Of a stretch of DNA of 64,000 nucleotides, positions 63,314-64,000 are shown one piece after another. Positions within the stretch are counted from its first letter, which is position 1. Every line of letters begins with the position of its first letter. Origin of the DNA: Rotaria macrura. Taxonomy: Eukaryota; Rotifera; Eurotatoria; Philodinida; Philodinidae. The position numbers were made by a program, and so were the translations under genes. Where the stretch lies: positions 1 to 64,000 of the forward strand of contig OENT01000564.1 of NCBI GenBank assembly GCA_900239685.1, given 5' to 3'. The notes beneath the pieces were generated by a model that saw nothing but the letters and a program-made list of their open reading frames with translations, made no database searches and was not told the origin of the DNA.

Positions 63314-64000
63314 GTATGAAAAGAAATAATGTCTATTGACTTGGTCAACGAACCTCTTTGTTCAATAACTAATGTACTAAAAAGCAACCAAGTGTAAACT
63401 GTCATCTTGACAAGTTACACATGAAATCAATTTATTTCGCATTATTCATTTGAACTATGTCGTAGAATAGAAATTTTTTAAGTGAATTTTTTTTTTCACA
63501 AATATATGATTAGAAAATTGTTTTGAAGTTCATTTTTGTTTCGGTTCAACATTTTGCTCTGGATATGTTTAAATCAGGCAAAAATGTGTTGTTCAAACAT
63601 TATTCATTTGAAAGGATAAAACTTACTTTCAAAGCTAAACACTAATGAATGAATATTTTAGTAGTCTCATTTGTTAGTCTTCTATAACATGAATGATTAG
63701 TGTAACACTTGTTGGAAAATAGCCAACAAAATCATCAGCATCTTACTAGTAAAATAATTATTCTTTAAATCTAGTGTCACTCGACTTAACTATGTTGCTA
63801 ATGAATAGACATATGTACGATCGATTCAAAGATTCTGAGTCTTCTGGAAAATTCTTGTTATTTTTTGTTTCTGATTGCACCACAACTTGAGAGATTGTGC
63901 GATCAACTTTTTAGATGCTTCTTTTCAATATTGATTTATATTAATATATTTGATAATACGATTGAAGTGTAACAGATGCTAGAATTTTCAAAAGAATTGA
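63314..64000 (+). other. Probable intron of the FERM gene reaching the window edge
   Basis: Starts with donor GTATGA after exon 4. No continuation exon recognised; AT-rich sequence only. Confidence 0.4.

Noticed and set aside
1..64000. tRNA or rRNA genes
   Set aside because: I looked for TTCGA-box/acceptor-stem patterns and rRNA-like blocks by eye and saw none convincing; a covariance-model scan would be decisive.

Overview
The window is eukaryotic nuclear DNA from a small-intron animal. It is AT-rich, with genes cut by many 50-100 nt GT-AG introns, and it carries an animal-type gene set: an IAP apoptosis inhibitor, an M13 neprilysin, DNAJA1, and the TRAP-delta subunit SSR4. Compact genes, varied low-copy DNA transposon debris, and a fungal-type JEN carboxylate transporter split by an ordinary small intron suggest a rotifer, perhaps a bdelloid. 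That placement is inference from gene content and was not tested by any search.

Layout. 1-5 kb: a decayed LINE reverse-transcriptase tail, then a 2.65 kb inverted-repeat element holding a tandem exon/intron-like array. 5.2-6.8 kb (minus): an intronless GT61-type glycosyltransferase. 6.8-15.8 kb: gene-poor, with a composite inverted-repeat element that contains a 21-bp heptad-coding minisatellite and a nested hAT-like MITE. 15.9-19.0 kb (minus): a four-exon IAP with three BIRs, a UBA-like region and a RING. 19-26 kb: two copies of a second hAT-like MITE family and simple repeats. 26.3-27.0 kb (plus): a ubiquitin-like plus Cys-rich protein. 27-33 kb: gene-poor, repeat-bearing. 33.2-36.8 kb (minus): an 18-exon neprilysin. 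41.2-42.7 kb (plus): the JEN-like transporter. 46.2-47.9 kb (plus): DNAJA1 in eight exons. 50-51 kb: two MITEs. 53.8-55.7 kb (plus): a dcd1-like Ntn hydrolase. 58.2-59.5 kb (minus): SSR4 in six exons. 62.0 kb to the right edge (plus): the N-terminal part of a FERM-domain protein.

Four spliced models were built by hand from GT-AG sites and reading-frame phase, and they give plausible full lengths: neprilysin 751 aa, DNAJA1 397 aa, SSR4 173 aa, IAP 693 aa. The genes do not form an operon or shared pathway. Several (GT61, neprilysin, SSR4, the Ntn hydrolase) enter or act in the secretory route, which is unremarkable for neighbouring animal genes. The most unusual items are the JEN transporter, the exon/intron-like tandem array, and the nested element with the heptad minisatellite.
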